The translations under genes and the position numbers were made by a program. Source: Thermosphaera sp. (GTDB taxonomy: Archaea > Thermoproteota > Thermoprotei_A > Sulfolobales > Desulfurococcaceae). Taken from it: a stretch of 64,000 nt of DNA. The stretch spans positions 372,290 through 436,289 of the forward strand of contig JAWBNK010000001.1 in the NCBI GenBank assembly GCA_038827615.1. Reading direction: 5' to 3'. Shown in pieces: positions 1 through 7,480 of the stretch. The number at the start of each line of letters is the position of its first letter. The stretch's first letter is position 1. Under the pieces are notes generated by a model. It had not been told where the DNA came from. It saw only the letters and a program-made list of their open reading frames with translations, and made no database searches.

Positions 1-449
1 TTCCCGAGAAATATGGTTCCAGCCGAATTGCTCCTCACGTACTCTCCTCCTATTGAATCGAGAATATCTTTGATATACACTGCGTGTGTAAGGTAGAAAA
101 ACGATGTTGAAAAAACAGATGAAAGCCCTGTTGCAAACATCAACCGGGCTACTATTATGACATGTCTCCTGCGCATCCAGTTAGTGATTGCATTGAGACC
201 GAGGCTCAGCGTTATTAGCGCGTGAATGGTTATGGGGATACTTAGGCTTGCGGCTTTATCCAACTCGGGTATCTTCAAGGTGGTGTTATACATTCTCAAG
301 TAGTAAGAGGAAAATGACACGAATCCCTTGACTATGCCGTCGATAAAGTAGAGTGGCACTATCAGGATGAGAAGTATGATTATGCTAAACAAGATGGAAG
401 AGATGCCCGCTAAGAATTGATATGTTAACAAGGCTTCATCATCCTTCAA
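1..449 (-). CDS. Polytopic membrane protein, 3' part cut by the window edge
   Basis: The frame is open from a TTG at 449 to the left edge, so only about 149 N-terminal residues are visible. They contain hydrophobic stretches around residues 10-33, 70-85 and 95-112, separated by short polar loops (one with RRRH), as expected for a multi-spanning inner-membrane protein. No family was recognised. The proposed TTG start overlaps the stop of the signal peptidase gene by 11 bases and has a purine-rich GGGTGGGG just upstream, which suggests translational coupling. It is therefore the fourth gene of the surface-fibre-like operon that starts at 3625. Function unknown; a scaffold or export partner is only a guess. 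Confidence 0.6.
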   Translation of the reverse strand, partial: MKDDEALLTYQFLAGISSILFSIIILLILIVPLYFIDGIVKGFVSFSSYYLRMYNTTLKIPELDKAASLSIPITIHALITLSLGLNAITNWMRRRHVIIVARLMFATGLSSVFSTSFFYLTHAVYIKDILDSIGGEYVRSNSAGTIFLG

Positions 450-1554
450 GCTTCCCCACCCATGTGTAAACCCGGCGCGCGAAAACATAGCTTACTTCCA
501 CGTAAGTAGCCCCACCGCTTGTTTCACTAACGCTGATCTCCCTGGTCTCAAACGGCTCTAGGGTGAAACCCGGAAGGGTGTTCTCTTGGACTTTTAGCGA
601 GTATGCTCCTAGTCCAGCGGAGTAGACTCTTCTCAACCTCACGCCTAATATCTCTATGCGTCCAGGGCTTGGATTGTAAGCTATGATCCTTCCCTTGCTA
701 GCTGTGAAGACGGGATGATTCCACTCTACCACCACCGGGTATCTTCCCAGCAACACTCCTTTGTCTAGCTTGATCTTCACCTGTGCGATGAAGGCTGAGA
801 GATTAGAGTCTAAGAGCACTTCGTAAAACCCGTCAGGGGGCTGGATCACTATTTGATTATTTTCTGCCCGATACTCGGAGCATGGTGAGAAGATGTTTTT
901 CGCCACGAGGACGCATTCTTCAATGCTGACTATATTGAGGCCTGAGGGGACATAATCTATTACGATGGAAGTCGAGTTTGTCCTAGTTGAGAGCCTCACA
1001 AGGGCCACATCCGGCGGAACTATTCGAGTTGGATAAGGCGGTGTTTGAATGACGTAGATAGTTAAGAAAGCCAAATCCAGGATTAGCAAGGCTAAAAACA
1101 CAAACGTTTCAATGACGAAGGCTTGTTTCAAACCCTTCCAAGGCTTAATAGGGAAAAACATCAATGTGATCGATAAAACAACAAGTGGAAGCCAAATTAT
1201 CAGGGGGATGGAACTAACTACCTTGAATCTTATCAGCTCGACAGGGATTGGCGGGTCAACTGAAGGGTTATAGTCCCCTTTTGTGACGGCAGTTGTTGCG
1301 TTTATTTGTACTAGTCTGTGAACAATGCACGTGAACTCCTCTTTACAATAAATAACGATGTCCCCTGTTGAGATAGGCGTTAGAGATGAGGACACCCCTA
1401 CGACTAGGTCCCCTGGCTTAAGAGAAGGATACATGGAAAAACCCGAGACCGTGAACAACCCTAGAGGGGTGGGGAGGATTCTCGACCCGATGCTAAACCA
1501 AGTAATTAACACGATATAAGCAACCTGGATTAAGCGTTTCACCCAGTTTTTCAA
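439..1554 (-). CDS. Archaeal signal peptidase I (S26B, Sec11-like) with long exported C-terminal region
   Basis: The protein is a membrane-bound serine protease that would cut signal peptides from exported proteins. After an N-terminal membrane helix it shows the nucleophile motif SGFSMYPSLKPGD (Ser about residue 40), IVHRLV (His about 79) and TKGDYN (Asp about 94). This Ser-His-Asp set is typical of archaeal/eukaryotic Sec11 enzymes rather than the bacterial Ser-Lys dyad. Two further membrane helices (roughly 114-135 and 145-168) are followed by about 200 residues of beta-rich exported sequence, which is unusual for the family. The start is set to TTG at 1554: it forms a TTGA overlap with the upstream stop and lies behind GGAGGAG. 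An ATG 69 bases earlier would give a polar tail and no ribosome site. The neighbours suggest it is the dedicated peptidase of the surface operon. Confidence 0.85.
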   Translation of the reverse strand: MKNWVKRLIQVAYIVLITWFSIGSRILPTPLGLFTVSGFSMYPSLKPGDLVVGVSSSLTPISTGDIVIYCKEEFTCIVHRLVQINATTAVTKGDYNPSVDPPIPVELIRFKVVSSIPLIIWLPLVVLSITLMFFPIKPWKGLKQAFVIETFVFLALLILDLAFLTIYVIQTPPYPTRIVPPDVALVRLSTRTNSTSIVIDYVPSGLNIVSIEECVLVAKNIFSPCSEYRAENNQIVIQPPDGFYEVLLDSNLSAFIAQVKIKLDKGVLLGRYPVVVEWNHPVFTASKGRIIAYNPSPGRIEILGVRLRRVYSAGLGAYSLKVQENTLPGFTLEPFETREISVSETSGGATYVEVSYVFARRVYTWVGKLEG

Positions 1555-3026
1555 CCGGCTCCTCCTCCAGTGGAAGTGATCGTTATTGGGTTTGATACAC
1601 AAACAGTTTTTTCCGGGGAACAATACTCAAGAGAGAATACAGCAGTGTAGTCAGGACTCGGCGCCGACGATACAAGAGTAACGTTCAACCCCCCTCCCCC
1701 CATTTTCACGAACGAGGTGCTCCATGACATTATTTCGTTGTCTACAACGCGTATTGGCGTAGAGGAGTAGGAGTTCGACGTTATAGCAACCTCGAAACTA
1801 CAGACTCCACTGCTCTCCAGGCGGAGTAGGGAGAGTCTCACATCATACTCGCCTGCGTCAACAGGTATAACGCTTATGAGGCTAATACTCAGGTTATATC
1901 CCGTGATGTAAATATCGATGTAACCAGCCGTTCGCGTCGGGTCTACGAACCCATAGAAAGCATCCCCCGTTATTATGGAATACGTCTCCCCGCCTAGCAA
2001 GGGAGTCGACGTTTTAAGAACTACTACTCCGTAATTATTCTCAACTCTTATCTCCCCTCCATCGCCTACACCGATAACGTTATCAGTTACGACATTTACG
2101 CTCAAAGACTCGGCTACTGCAGTACCCTGTCCTACAAGCCTTCCCTCGTTATCGAAGACCCCTAGCCTTGCCCCCGGGTACAAGCCAGTGATCACTAGCG
2201 AGGTGGGATCATTCAGGGACAATATGAAGTCGTCGAAAACGGATTCCGCGCCATCCACCTCCAAACCCACGTATGCTACTTGAAACCTCCTACTACTCGA
2301 GCTCGTAGCTATCAGCGACCTAATCAACAAACCCTCCTCAGAGTATAGTTGCGCCCTTAGGTAGACCGCATCCGCCCTATACTCGTAGTAGACAGTGAGC
2401 GTATACCATTGAGGCGTGTAAGTGAATTGAGCAGAGAGGTTAAGCCTATTCCAACGGTTCGGAGTTTCCACTCTGTAACTCCAGATCTCCAACCATGCGG
2501 TGTTACCGGATCGTCTCACCGAGACCTCGTAAAGCCTGTCAAATTTGCTGTCTATAAAGGCCAACCCGGTGTATCCGCTTGTAGCTAAGTTCTTGAGTTT
2601 AACCGAGACGTAGAATTTAGGGTAAGAAGATACAGAGCTTGAGAAATAATATTGTGAAGCGCCCCCTATCCCCCCATCGTTGTCGACCCCGCGCACTCCC
2701 ATTCCTCTATGTCCGTTAGCGATGAGAATCCATGAACCACTACGTGAACTCCATTGTTGACTAGGTTGTTCAAAATCGCTCCAGGTTATCGTATTCGAGG
2801 AACTCTTCGAGAGACTAATTGGGATTAAGGGGCTTTCCAAAACCATCAAATGAACAGGGGGTTTTGATGTGGCCAGGTTAACACTAAGATAGTTGAAAAC
2901 GAAAAACAGAGAATCCAAACCAGTGAGAGTAAATATCAGGGCAGAAACAATGGGGAGAGCTTTAAGAATAACGATGGGAAAAAACGTTGAGGTTGAATTA
3001 CTCTTGACAATAGTTCTCCACCTCAC
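1551..3026 (-). CDS. Membrane-anchored surface protein with lectin-like beta domain
   Basis: A 491-residue exported protein. An N-terminal hydrophobic segment (about residues 15-50) is followed by SKPPVHLM, almost the same post-helix motif (SKPPVVFM) found in the upstream 200-residue protein. Residues about 85-270 have the aromatic/Gly pattern of a concanavalin-like beta sandwich (FEQPSQQW, GYTGLAFID, FDDFILSLND). The remainder is beta-rich and Thr/Ser/Val-rich, and the C-terminus lacks a clear membrane helix. The GTG start overlaps the previous stop as GTGA. The shared motif suggests that this and the small protein are processed or assembled in the same way; it could be a tip, anchor or minor subunit of a fibre. 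The family was not firmly recognised. Confidence 0.7.
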   Translation of the reverse strand: MRWRTIVKSNSTSTFFPIVILKALPIVSALIFTLTGLDSLFFVFNYLSVNLATSKPPVHLMVLESPLIPISLSKSSSNTITWSDFEQPSQQWSSRSGSWILIANGHRGMGVRGVDNDGGIGGASQYYFSSSVSSYPKFYVSVKLKNLATSGYTGLAFIDSKFDRLYEVSVRRSGNTAWLEIWSYRVETPNRWNRLNLSAQFTYTPQWYTLTVYYEYRADAVYLRAQLYSEEGLLIRSLIATSSSSRRFQVAYVGLEVDGAESVFDDFILSLNDPTSLVITGLYPGARLGVFDNEGRLVGQGTAVAESLSVNVVTDNVIGVGDGGEIRVENNYGVVVLKTSTPLLGGETYSIITGDAFYGFVDPTRTAGYIDIYITGYNLSISLISVIPVDAGEYDVRLSLLRLESSGVCSFEVAITSNSYSSTPIRVVDNEIMSWSTSFVKMGGGGLNVTLVSSAPSPDYTAVFSLEYCSPEKTVCVSNPITITSTGGGAG

Positions 3027-3625
3027 GGCGGGCTCTCAGTGTTTTGCGAGCTATATATGAGCTCTAACAGTATTGAGCCGCTTCCCGGGGGCGGCGTCTC
3101 ATAGCTACCGCCTTGCGTTGTGTAAACGAACTCGAAATCCATTCTCAACTCTCCTTCAGCGTTTAGAAGTATCCAGTTGTCTGGTTGCAACTGAGTCGTC
3201 AACAAGTCCACTGTTCCCACAAGGACGCCTCCCTCGTACAAGTAAATTCTTGCGGACGCGAGATTACCGCTTGTCACCGTCTCGGCAACCTTTACTTTAA
3301 CATAGTATGCGTTGTTAGGATCCTGGTTCCTTATTCTCAAAACATCCACATAGTAGGTCTTTTGATAGGTTGGGTGAAGGGTGAGAGACGCGCTCGTTCC
3401 AGTAGGATCTAATGTAACTTCAATAATCGCTCCGTAAAGGTCTCTCCCACCGCTGTTGCTTCCTTCCATGAACACGACGGGCGGTTTCGAGGGATTCACG
3501 TTGACTGCGGCAGGATAATACACGAACACGCTTGCGAAAGCTATGCTTACTAGTATTGTAGCAATGGTCATTCCTAGCATGAATCTTGAGGTTTTCACGA
3601 TCTCAAACCTCTTCAGAGGATCCAT
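3023..3625 (-). CDS. Candidate TasA/AbpA-like fibre subunit (small anchored beta protein)
   Basis: A 200-residue protein with a short basic N-terminus, one hydrophobic segment (about residues 15-37) and then PAAVNVNPSKPPVVFMEG, the start of a beta-rich, Tyr/Thr-rich domain (TLHPTYQKTYYVDVLRIRN). Length, single signal or anchor helix and beta-sandwich-like composition fit archaeal bundling pilins and bacterial TasA/camelysin, which are also encoded beside a signal peptidase; that assignment is inference. It is the first gene of the minus-strand operon, with a TATA-like TTTTTAAG about 20 bases before the ATG and a GGAG at a short distance. The other possibility is a lone surface protein of unknown role. 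Confidence 0.6.
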   Translation of the reverse strand: MDPLKRFEIVKTSRFMLGMTIATILVSIAFASVFVYYPAAVNVNPSKPPVVFMEGSNSGGRDLYGAIIEVTLDPTGTSASLTLHPTYQKTYYVDVLRIRNQDPNNAYYVKVKVAETVTSGNLASARIYLYEGGVLVGTVDLLTTQLQPDNWILLNAEGELRMDFEFVYTTQGGSYETPPPGSGSILLELIYSSQNTESPP

Positions 3626-3675
3626 GGGGCTCCGTTTTCCTTAAAAATGACAGGACATACTCAGTTAGGTGCGAG

Positions 3676-3683
3676 TTTAAAAT
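3676..3683 (+). promoter_or_regulatory. TATA box of hemerythrin gene
   Basis: TTTAAAAT lies about 44 bases before the TTG start at 3724, giving a predicted transcription start near 3705, just before the purine-rich AGAGGG that would serve as ribosome site. It is embedded in a small palindrome (GAG-TTTAAAA-TCTC), and the opposite strand begins another gene at 3625. Confidence 0.45.
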
Positions 3684-3723
3684 CTCGAAATTGTTGAAAA
3701 GTAATAACTAGAGGGTAGAAGAG

Positions 3724-4518
3724 TTGTCAAATAGCGTTGAGAAAATACTGGTCTTGAATGATTCATGTGGACTACTGTTTTCACCAACACTTATAAAAGC
3801 CATGGAGAGGATCAGGCTTGCCCATCTTAGAGAGCTCTTGGAGCTTGAGAGAATTGAGTATGCTGGGCAAACGATGAGAGATTTGGCCTCAGAAATATCT
3901 AAGGCGGGGGGCGATGAATACCTTTTCCTTGATTATAGGGATGAGGCAGGGGTAAACTGCCTGATCATATCGAAGGGGCGGGTAGTGCTTAACTTCGAGT
4001 GTCTCGGGATGGGGGAAGATATCGATAAACAACTCGCCGCTCTAGCTGGATACTGTACGAAGGGGAAGGGAGATCTCAGAGTTTACAAGGTTAAGCCGAT
4101 ATTCATTGAGTGGAGTGAGAGATACAAGTTTGGGATAAGAATACTTGATCAAGCACATGAAGAAATGTTCATGAATTTCCAAAAGGTTTTCACCGCTATT
4201 ATCGAAGGAATGGTCGACGAGGTTACGGGGCTTATAAAAAACGCCTATGAATCCGTTAAAAAGCATTTCGAGATCGAGGAGAATTTAATGGTTAAATATA
4301 ATTATCCTAAAAGCAAGCGGAAAGACCATGAAACAACTCACGCCGAGTTTAAAACTGTTGTTGAAAACTTGGTCAAGGCTGCTGAAGAAGGAAGGTTCCT
4401 CGAGCTTTATATTCAGCAGTATCAATTCCTAATTACCTATTTGGATTACATGCTTAAGGAAGACAAGGAGTTTATAACTTTCTTACTTGAAAAATGCGGG
4501 GAGAATTGTAGCCCTTAA
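3724..4518 (+). CDS. Hemerythrin-domain protein with unknown N-terminal domain
   Basis: The C-terminal half (about residues 128-255) is a bacteriohemerythrin, a four-helix di-iron O2-binding domain: IEWSERYKFGIRILDQAH (His145), HFEIEE (His181, Glu185), DHETTH (His202, His206) and Asp247. The position of the last histidine ligand, five residues before Asp247, is Tyr242 here, so one canonical iron ligand appears replaced. The N-terminal 120 residues (with GGDEYLFLDYRDEAG) are an alpha/beta domain I do not recognise; such fusions usually couple O2 or redox sensing to a partner. No membrane segment is visible, so it is cytoplasmic. TTG start behind GAGGG. It sits between two surface operons but on the opposite strand. 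Confidence 0.85.
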   Translation: MSNSVEKILVLNDSCGLLFSPTLIKAMERIRLAHLRELLELERIEYAGQTMRDLASEISKAGGDEYLFLDYRDEAGVNCLIISKGRVVLNFECLGMGEDIDKQLAALAGYCTKGKGDLRVYKVKPIFIEWSERYKFGIRILDQAHEEMFMNFQKVFTAIIEGMVDEVTGLIKNAYESVKKHFEIEENLMVKYNYPKSKRKDHETTHAEFKTVVENLVKAAEEGRFLELYIQQYQFLITYLDYMLKEDKEFITFLLEKCGENCSP

Positions 4519-4802
4519 TCCTTCTTCTCCTCTTGTTTTACCTCCTTTTCCAACTTTTTGAGTTCTTCCTCTATCTCCTTCTCTATCTCCTCTATGGGCT
4601 TCGGGGGAGGAGTTGTTGCCAGGGTATAGCCGATCCATCCAAGTATTCCGAAAACTCCGATGACGGCTATCATTAACGTCAGCTGCATTAGGACTAAACT
4701 ATAATCGGTCATAAATAATACGTATCCATACAGTATGATAATAATGATGGAGACAGCCATCAGAAGCCATCCGATTGTCTGGTCCTTGCTCAATTTTAAC
4801 AC
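4515..4802 (-). CDS. Small two-helix membrane protein with charged tail
   Basis: A 95-residue protein with two hydrophobic helices (about residues 8-30 and 35-60), a Pro-rich hinge (TTPPPKP) and a C-terminal Glu/Lys-rich amphipathic helix (EEIEKEIEEELKKLEKE) likely to form a coiled coil in the cytoplasm. It converges on the hemerythrin gene with a 4-base overlap of stops and lies 37 bases beyond the DUF1616 gene on the same strand, so it may be the last gene of the archaeosortase operon or have its own promoter. No family recognised. Confidence 0.65.
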   Translation of the reverse strand: MLKLSKDQTIGWLLMAVSIIIIILYGYVLFMTDYSLVLMQLTLMIAVIGVFGILGWIGYTLATTPPPKPIEEIEKEIEEELKKLEKEVKQEEKKD

Positions 4803-4839
4803 CCTTCGTTTCTGATATTATAGTGTATTATATAAAAAT

Positions 4840-5364
4840 CTAACTCAGGCTTTTGTACGACCTGTACAATCCTATCATTGAGAAGGTTAGGGTAGATATT
4901 GCAATGCTTATCGTCACCGGGACTAGTCTAATACCCCATGGAGTGTAATTGAGGACAAGCCCTATTAAGGGAACTAGTGCAAGACTTAACCCGATTGAGA
5001 GAGCGAATTCTTCCAGCGGACGGAGGGACCTATCGGGATAGAGTGCCTTCAGCAGGGAGTATCCAGGTAGGAACAAGACGAAAACGCTTCCAAGCACGTA
5101 TCTTGCAGGCGACGAGACTCTGTAATATTCGGTGAGTAGGACTAGTATTACTGTTGCGACTGTCAAGCCGGTTAAACTGTAAAACCAGGTCGAATAATCC
5201 GCTCGCGAGACGAACTCTGCGAAACTCTTTGGTTTCTCAGGGTCCTCGATTTCGAGCCTACCCTCCACCCATTCCCTATACAAATCTACTAGAAATCCAA
5301 GGTAAGCCCATTTTCCGAGCTTCTTTTCGTTAACGTATTCCTCTAGAGTTTCTTTACTGCTCAG
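4840..5364 (-). CDS. DUF1616 membrane half-protein; probable CTG start
   Basis: This is the membrane half of the archaeal DUF1616 family. A polar N-terminus (LYREWVEGRLEIEDPEKP) is followed by four hydrophobic helices with the family signature LGSVFVLFLPGY and SIGLSLALVPLIGLVLNY. The visible ATG/GTG/TTG option is TTG at 5283 (147 residues), but the frame continues upstream in a coherent polar helix (SSKETLEEYVNEKKLGKW) back to a CTG at 5364. That CTG overlaps the previous stop as CTGA and lies 6 bases behind GAGGTGAT, exactly the arrangement of its neighbours. I therefore propose 174 residues from CTG. The external half of the family is encoded by the preceding gene. Function unknown; the family often sits near surface or exopolysaccharide genes. 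Confidence 0.8.
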   Translation of the reverse strand: MSSKETLEEYVNEKKLGKWAYLGFLVDLYREWVEGRLEIEDPEKPKSFAEFVSRADYSTWFYSLTGLTVATVILVLLTEYYRVSSPARYVLGSVFVLFLPGYSLLKALYPDRSLRPLEEFALSIGLSLALVPLIGLVLNYTPWGIRLVPVTISIAISTLTFSMIGLYRSYKSLS

Positions 5365-5849
5365 GGCAGAATCACCTCTGTAACATTTAATCTAAGGAAC
5401 ACGTATCTCCCTGTATACTCCCAAAGCCCTGAATCAGGGTTGTAATAGTACAGTTCACAGACAAGTGTTTGATTCAACTTAGGATTTCTAAAAACAATTG
5501 TTAACGGTATTGTCTTGTTCTCTTTGTGAGGTAGAATGATGAAGCCCTCGTTTAAAACCTTTTTTCCAGTTAAAGGAGATTTTTCATTTGGTATCTCGCC
5601 GTCGCCTTCTTTAACCTGGTACTTGAAGAGTGCGGTGTAGCCAAGATGGTTGTATATGAATAAATTCAGCTTGACCTCCTGCCCGACAAACACCGTTGAA
5701 GGATACTCCCCAATTTTACCCTCCTCGTTAAGAAGTCCAAGAGCGGTGAAAGGCTCATCCATGCGCGGGATGGCAAGGGCTACTCCGATCGCAGACCCAA
5801 CGATCGTTATTGCTAATATTACTGCGAAAACCTCTTCGTCAAGTATCAC
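5361..5849 (-). CDS. DUF1616 external half-protein
   Basis: A 162-residue protein: one N-terminal membrane helix (about residues 8-27), then an external beta domain with PRMDEPFTALGLLNEEG, GEYPSTVFVGQEV and LFIYNHLGYTA. This is the pattern found in the C-terminal half of full-length DUF1616 proteins (EPFTE...YPT...VGEE...NHE). Here it is a separate gene placed before the membrane half, i.e. in reversed order relative to the fused protein. GTG start in a GTGA overlap with the DUF58 stop; its own stop overlaps the next start. It probably pairs with the 4840-5364 product in the membrane. Confidence 0.75.
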   Translation of the reverse strand: MILDEEVFAVILAITIVGSAIGVALAIPRMDEPFTALGLLNEEGKIGEYPSTVFVGQEVKLNLFIYNHLGYTALFKYQVKEGDGEIPNEKSPLTGKKVLNEGFIILPHKENKTIPLTIVFRNPKLNQTLVCELYYYNPDSGLWEYTGRYVFLRLNVTEVILP

Positions 5850-7480
5850 CGTACCTCCCTCATCAGCTTACTAATCATGTAACGTAAATCCGGGACCTCC
5901 TTAATGCGTATATCTGTTAATCCAAATTTAGAAAAGTTTTGAGCAATAATATGGTATTTCAAGTGATACGCCTTAGGATGGATCAATATGAACCCTGACT
6001 TCTTGGGGACTCTTTCTTCGAGGAACGTGAGGAGAGATATCGCGTAGCTCATATAATAATCCAACAGCTCTCTCCAAGCCTTTACATCGGATTCTCTCTC
6101 AATATTTAACCTGGGACGGTCGAGAGTTTCATAGTTAAATCTCGCCTGCACCTCCTCTAACAAAAGTATTTCGTTGAGAACTTGTATAATTTGTGTTAGA
6201 CTTCCGCGAGTGAAAATCGTCGTCCCGCTTGGGAGCCTTAGAAGAAGGAAAATTTCCCTCTGGACTGCAAACAAGGCTGCATAAGTAGCCCTTATCAACG
6301 TATCCAGTTCAATAGGGTTGGACGCATCCCAATCGGCTACTATTACACCCCCTCCACCGCCTCCTCCCGGTTCAGGAGATTTTGAAAAGGTTTTTACGAT
6401 TAATTCCCCTTTGCTCACGCTTTTCTTCCAATGAATGCTCCTCGGATGATCTCCAGGCAAGTACTCTCTAGCCCCCTCGTACTCTCCTGTTGTAGTCCGG
6501 GAGGCTGAGTAACCGAGCTCTCTTAATGGGGTGTGAAAAAGTGAGAGGGTGAAAATGATTTTGCCTTCAGCGGAGACTTCCCTTAAACCTTCAATCCCTT
6601 TGCCTGTTTCCACCGCCCCCTTACCGACTCCATGTTCTCTTTCAATAATCTCCTCCTCACCCACTGTCAAGCCTTTTGCGGAACCCCACCGTTGGACAAC
6701 GAGCCAGACGGGGGGTGGAGTGGTAGTATAGTAGTATTTTCCAAGTATCTCCTTGAAAGTTCTTTGAATCACCGAGGATTTAGGTGTGACTTTAACCTTC
6801 AATACCTGTGGAGCGAGGCGTATTTTAGAGTATCCGCGAGGATCAGATATCTCGATGATTACATTATATTCATGTAATCCCGCTAGTCTTGGAGAGAACC
6901 TCAACTCTATCACTCCGCCTTTGTCTCGGAAACCTTTACTGAGGGTCTTGTTGTTTACTGTGACCTTATACGCGAATGCGGAGTCGGAGAGGATATCCAA
7001 ATGGAATACAGCGTCTTCACCAAGTAGGATCGACTGGGTTTTTTCTCTAAGCAAAACCTTTATTCTCGACAACCTCAAGTACTCTCTGAAGCTCACTATT
7101 GTGGAAATAGAGAGGTATATTGTAGTGGGAATCAACGAGGGTGGGTTAACTAGGTACACCGGGGTTAAAACACCGGCTGTAATGAAAGAATCCCAGAGCT
7201 TGGACTTCTCGGAATACTCAACGATTAAGGGTGTTGATGCATGAACTATTAGCAGTGCCAGAGTCGTTAGAAGTAAAACGGCAGGGTTAGCCACAAAGCA
7301 GGAAGCGCTCCATGCAAGAACTACCACATCATACAATTCCCTCTTAACGTAGTAAAGTAGGGATGAAAAAATAAGCCCTATTATTGAGTAGAAAAGGTTT
7401 CCGGTGATGTAAGATGATATCATAGATGAAAAGAACATCAAGCCAGCGAGGTAGTGTGAGCTATTCCCTGCTACGCGCAT
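5846..7480 (-). CDS. DUF58 membrane protein
   Basis: DUF58 proteins accompany MoxR ATPases in membrane-protein or envelope maturation systems and carry a von Willebrand-like fold. Four or five hydrophobic helices fill residues 1-130, an external-type beta domain follows, and the diagnostic motif YEGAREYLPGDHPRSIHWKK is at about 334-353. A run of seven glycines at 372-378 precedes VIVADWD. The last 150 residues are alpha/beta and cytoplasmic in type. ATG start, 20-base overlap with the upstream gene. MoxR is encoded upstream in the same operon, which supports the family call. Confidence 0.88.
   Translation of the reverse strand: MRVAGNSSHYLAGLMFFSSMISSYITGNLFYSIIGLIFSSLLYYVKRELYDVVVLAWSASCFVANPAVLLLTTLALLIVHASTPLIVEYSEKSKLWDSFITAGVLTPVYLVNPPSLIPTTIYLSISTIVSFREYLRLSRIKVLLREKTQSILLGEDAVFHLDILSDSAFAYKVTVNNKTLSKGFRDKGGVIELRFSPRLAGLHEYNVIIEISDPRGYSKIRLAPQVLKVKVTPKSSVIQRTFKEILGKYYYTTTPPPVWLVVQRWGSAKGLTVGEEEIIEREHGVGKGAVETGKGIEGLREVSAEGKIIFTLSLFHTPLRELGYSASRTTTGEYEGAREYLPGDHPRSIHWKKSVSKGELIVKTFSKSPEPGGGGGGGVIVADWDASNPIELDTLIRATYAALFAVQREIFLLLRLPSGTTIFTRGSLTQIIQVLNEILLLEEVQARFNYETLDRPRLNIERESDVKAWRELLDYYMSYAISLLTFLEERVPKKSGFILIHPKAYHLKYHIIAQNFSKFGLTDIRIKEVPDLRYMISKLMREVR

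Noticed and set aside
6786-7244. 152-codon frame on the plus strand
   Set aside because: Shadow of the DUF58 gene, with no start context and no protein-like pattern.
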